Part shown: in pieces, positions 5,439 to 5,787 of the stretch | Numbering within the stretch: position 1 is the first letter of the stretch | Layout: each line of letters starts with the position of its first letter | Origin: Oscillospiraceae bacterium | GTDB lineage: Bacteria; Bacillota; Clostridia; Oscillospirales; Acutalibacteraceae | Reading direction: 5' to 3' | DNA: 5,787 bases | NCBI GenBank assembly: GCA_019422905.1 | Contig: JAHZCM010000127.1 | Location: 1-5,787 of the forward strand | The notes under the pieces: model-generated | Database searches by the model: none | The model's input: the letters and a program-made list of their open reading frames with translations, nothing else | Told to the model about the DNA's origin: nothing | Program-made: the position numbers and the translations under genes

Positions 5439-5787
5439 ATGTTTGGAAAAAGATGGGACGGCCGCCAGGTACATGAGGTGGAGCCTTTTCAGCGCATTAT
5501 CCCGTACGTTATGCGTACCCGCACAGACTCTATGAACATGTTTGAAGAGAGCATTCCGTGTGCCGGTATGGACGCCTATATCGGGGCACAGCGGGAAAGC
5601 GGATACAAGATTACCTATCTGCATATCGTGATTGCGGCGTTGGTCCGGCTTGTGGCTCTGCGTCCGCAGTTGAACCGCTTTGTGGTGCGCGGCAAGATTT
5701 TTACGCGCCCGAAAATCTGGATCAGCTTTGTGGTGCACCAGAATCTGCGCAGCGATTCTGCGGGCACGACGATCAAGCTCTGCTTTG
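5439..5787 (+). CDS. Stand-alone 2-oxoacid dehydrogenase E2-type acyltransferase domain protein, 5' part
   Basis: The first 116 residues of a gene that runs off the right edge. It begins MFGKRWDGRQVHEVEPFQRIIPYVMRTRTDSMNMFEE and continues with the ITYLHIVIAALVRLVALRPQLNRFVVRGKIFTRPKIWISFVV block (about 58-99). This is the pattern of the chloramphenicol-acetyltransferase-like / E2 catalytic fold, in which a helix leads to a RPxLNRF-type turn and a strand pair. There is no lipoyl domain or subunit-binding domain ahead of it, so it is not an ordinary E2 core subunit; such bare-domain proteins are seen in Clostridia with no settled function. The catalytic HxxxDG would be near the C-terminus, outside the window. 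The start at 5439 has AGGAGG/AAAGGA at 5421-5432. It is transcribed away from the amidohydrolase operon. Confidence 0.8.
   Translation, partial: MFGKRWDGRQVHEVEPFQRIIPYVMRTRTDSMNMFEESIPCAGMDAYIGAQRESGYKITYLHIVIAALVRLVALRPQLNRFVVRGKIFTRPKIWISFVVHQNLRSDSAGTTIKLCF

Overview
The window most resembles a stretch of chromosome from a moderately GC-rich Firmicute, probably a gut-type Clostridia member (Oscillospirales or Christensenellales-like). This is inferred from strong AGGAGG-type ribosome binding sites, textbook sigma-A promoters, and the gene families present: a P1B-type metal ATPase, a MarR-MATE pair, a YtcJ-like amidohydrolase and a stand-alone 2-oxoacid dehydrogenase acyltransferase-like protein. 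No rRNA, tRNA, insertion sequence or CRISPR array is visible.

Layout: (1) Positions 1-642 hold the 3' end of a heavy-metal P-type ATPase, then an unnamed 59-residue two-helix membrane protein at 420-599 and a clean intrinsic terminator. (2) Positions 655-2735 form a MarR regulator / MATE efflux pump module. It has a near-perfect extended -10 promoter, a perfect 10-bp inverted repeat at the predicted transcription start and a roughly 150-nt structured leader. A second terminator-like hairpin lies between the regulator and pump genes, so pump expression probably depends on readthrough. (3) A hairpin at 2779-2816 serves the convergent gene ends. (4) On the minus strand, 5267 down to 2831, a consensus promoter (TTGACA-17-TATAAT) drives a structured leader of about 120 nt. 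It is followed by an amidohydrolase-3 family enzyme of 537 residues and, through an ATGA overlap, a 222-residue P-loop kinase-like protein of unknown substrate. (5) From 5439 to the right edge runs the 5' part of a stand-alone E2-type acyltransferase domain protein, divergent from the amidohydrolase operon.

The most noteworthy material is regulatory and small-gene content rather than a single large novel machine. It comprises the RBS-masking hairpin with competing pairings in the amidohydrolase leader, the operator/leader/attenuator series in the MarR-MATE module, the tiny membrane protein downstream of the metal pump, and the translationally coupled amidohydrolase/P-loop pair. Function calls for the ATPase, MarR, MATE and amidohydrolase rest on recognisable motifs. 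The 59-residue protein, the P-loop protein and the E2-like protein have no assignable substrate from sequence alone.
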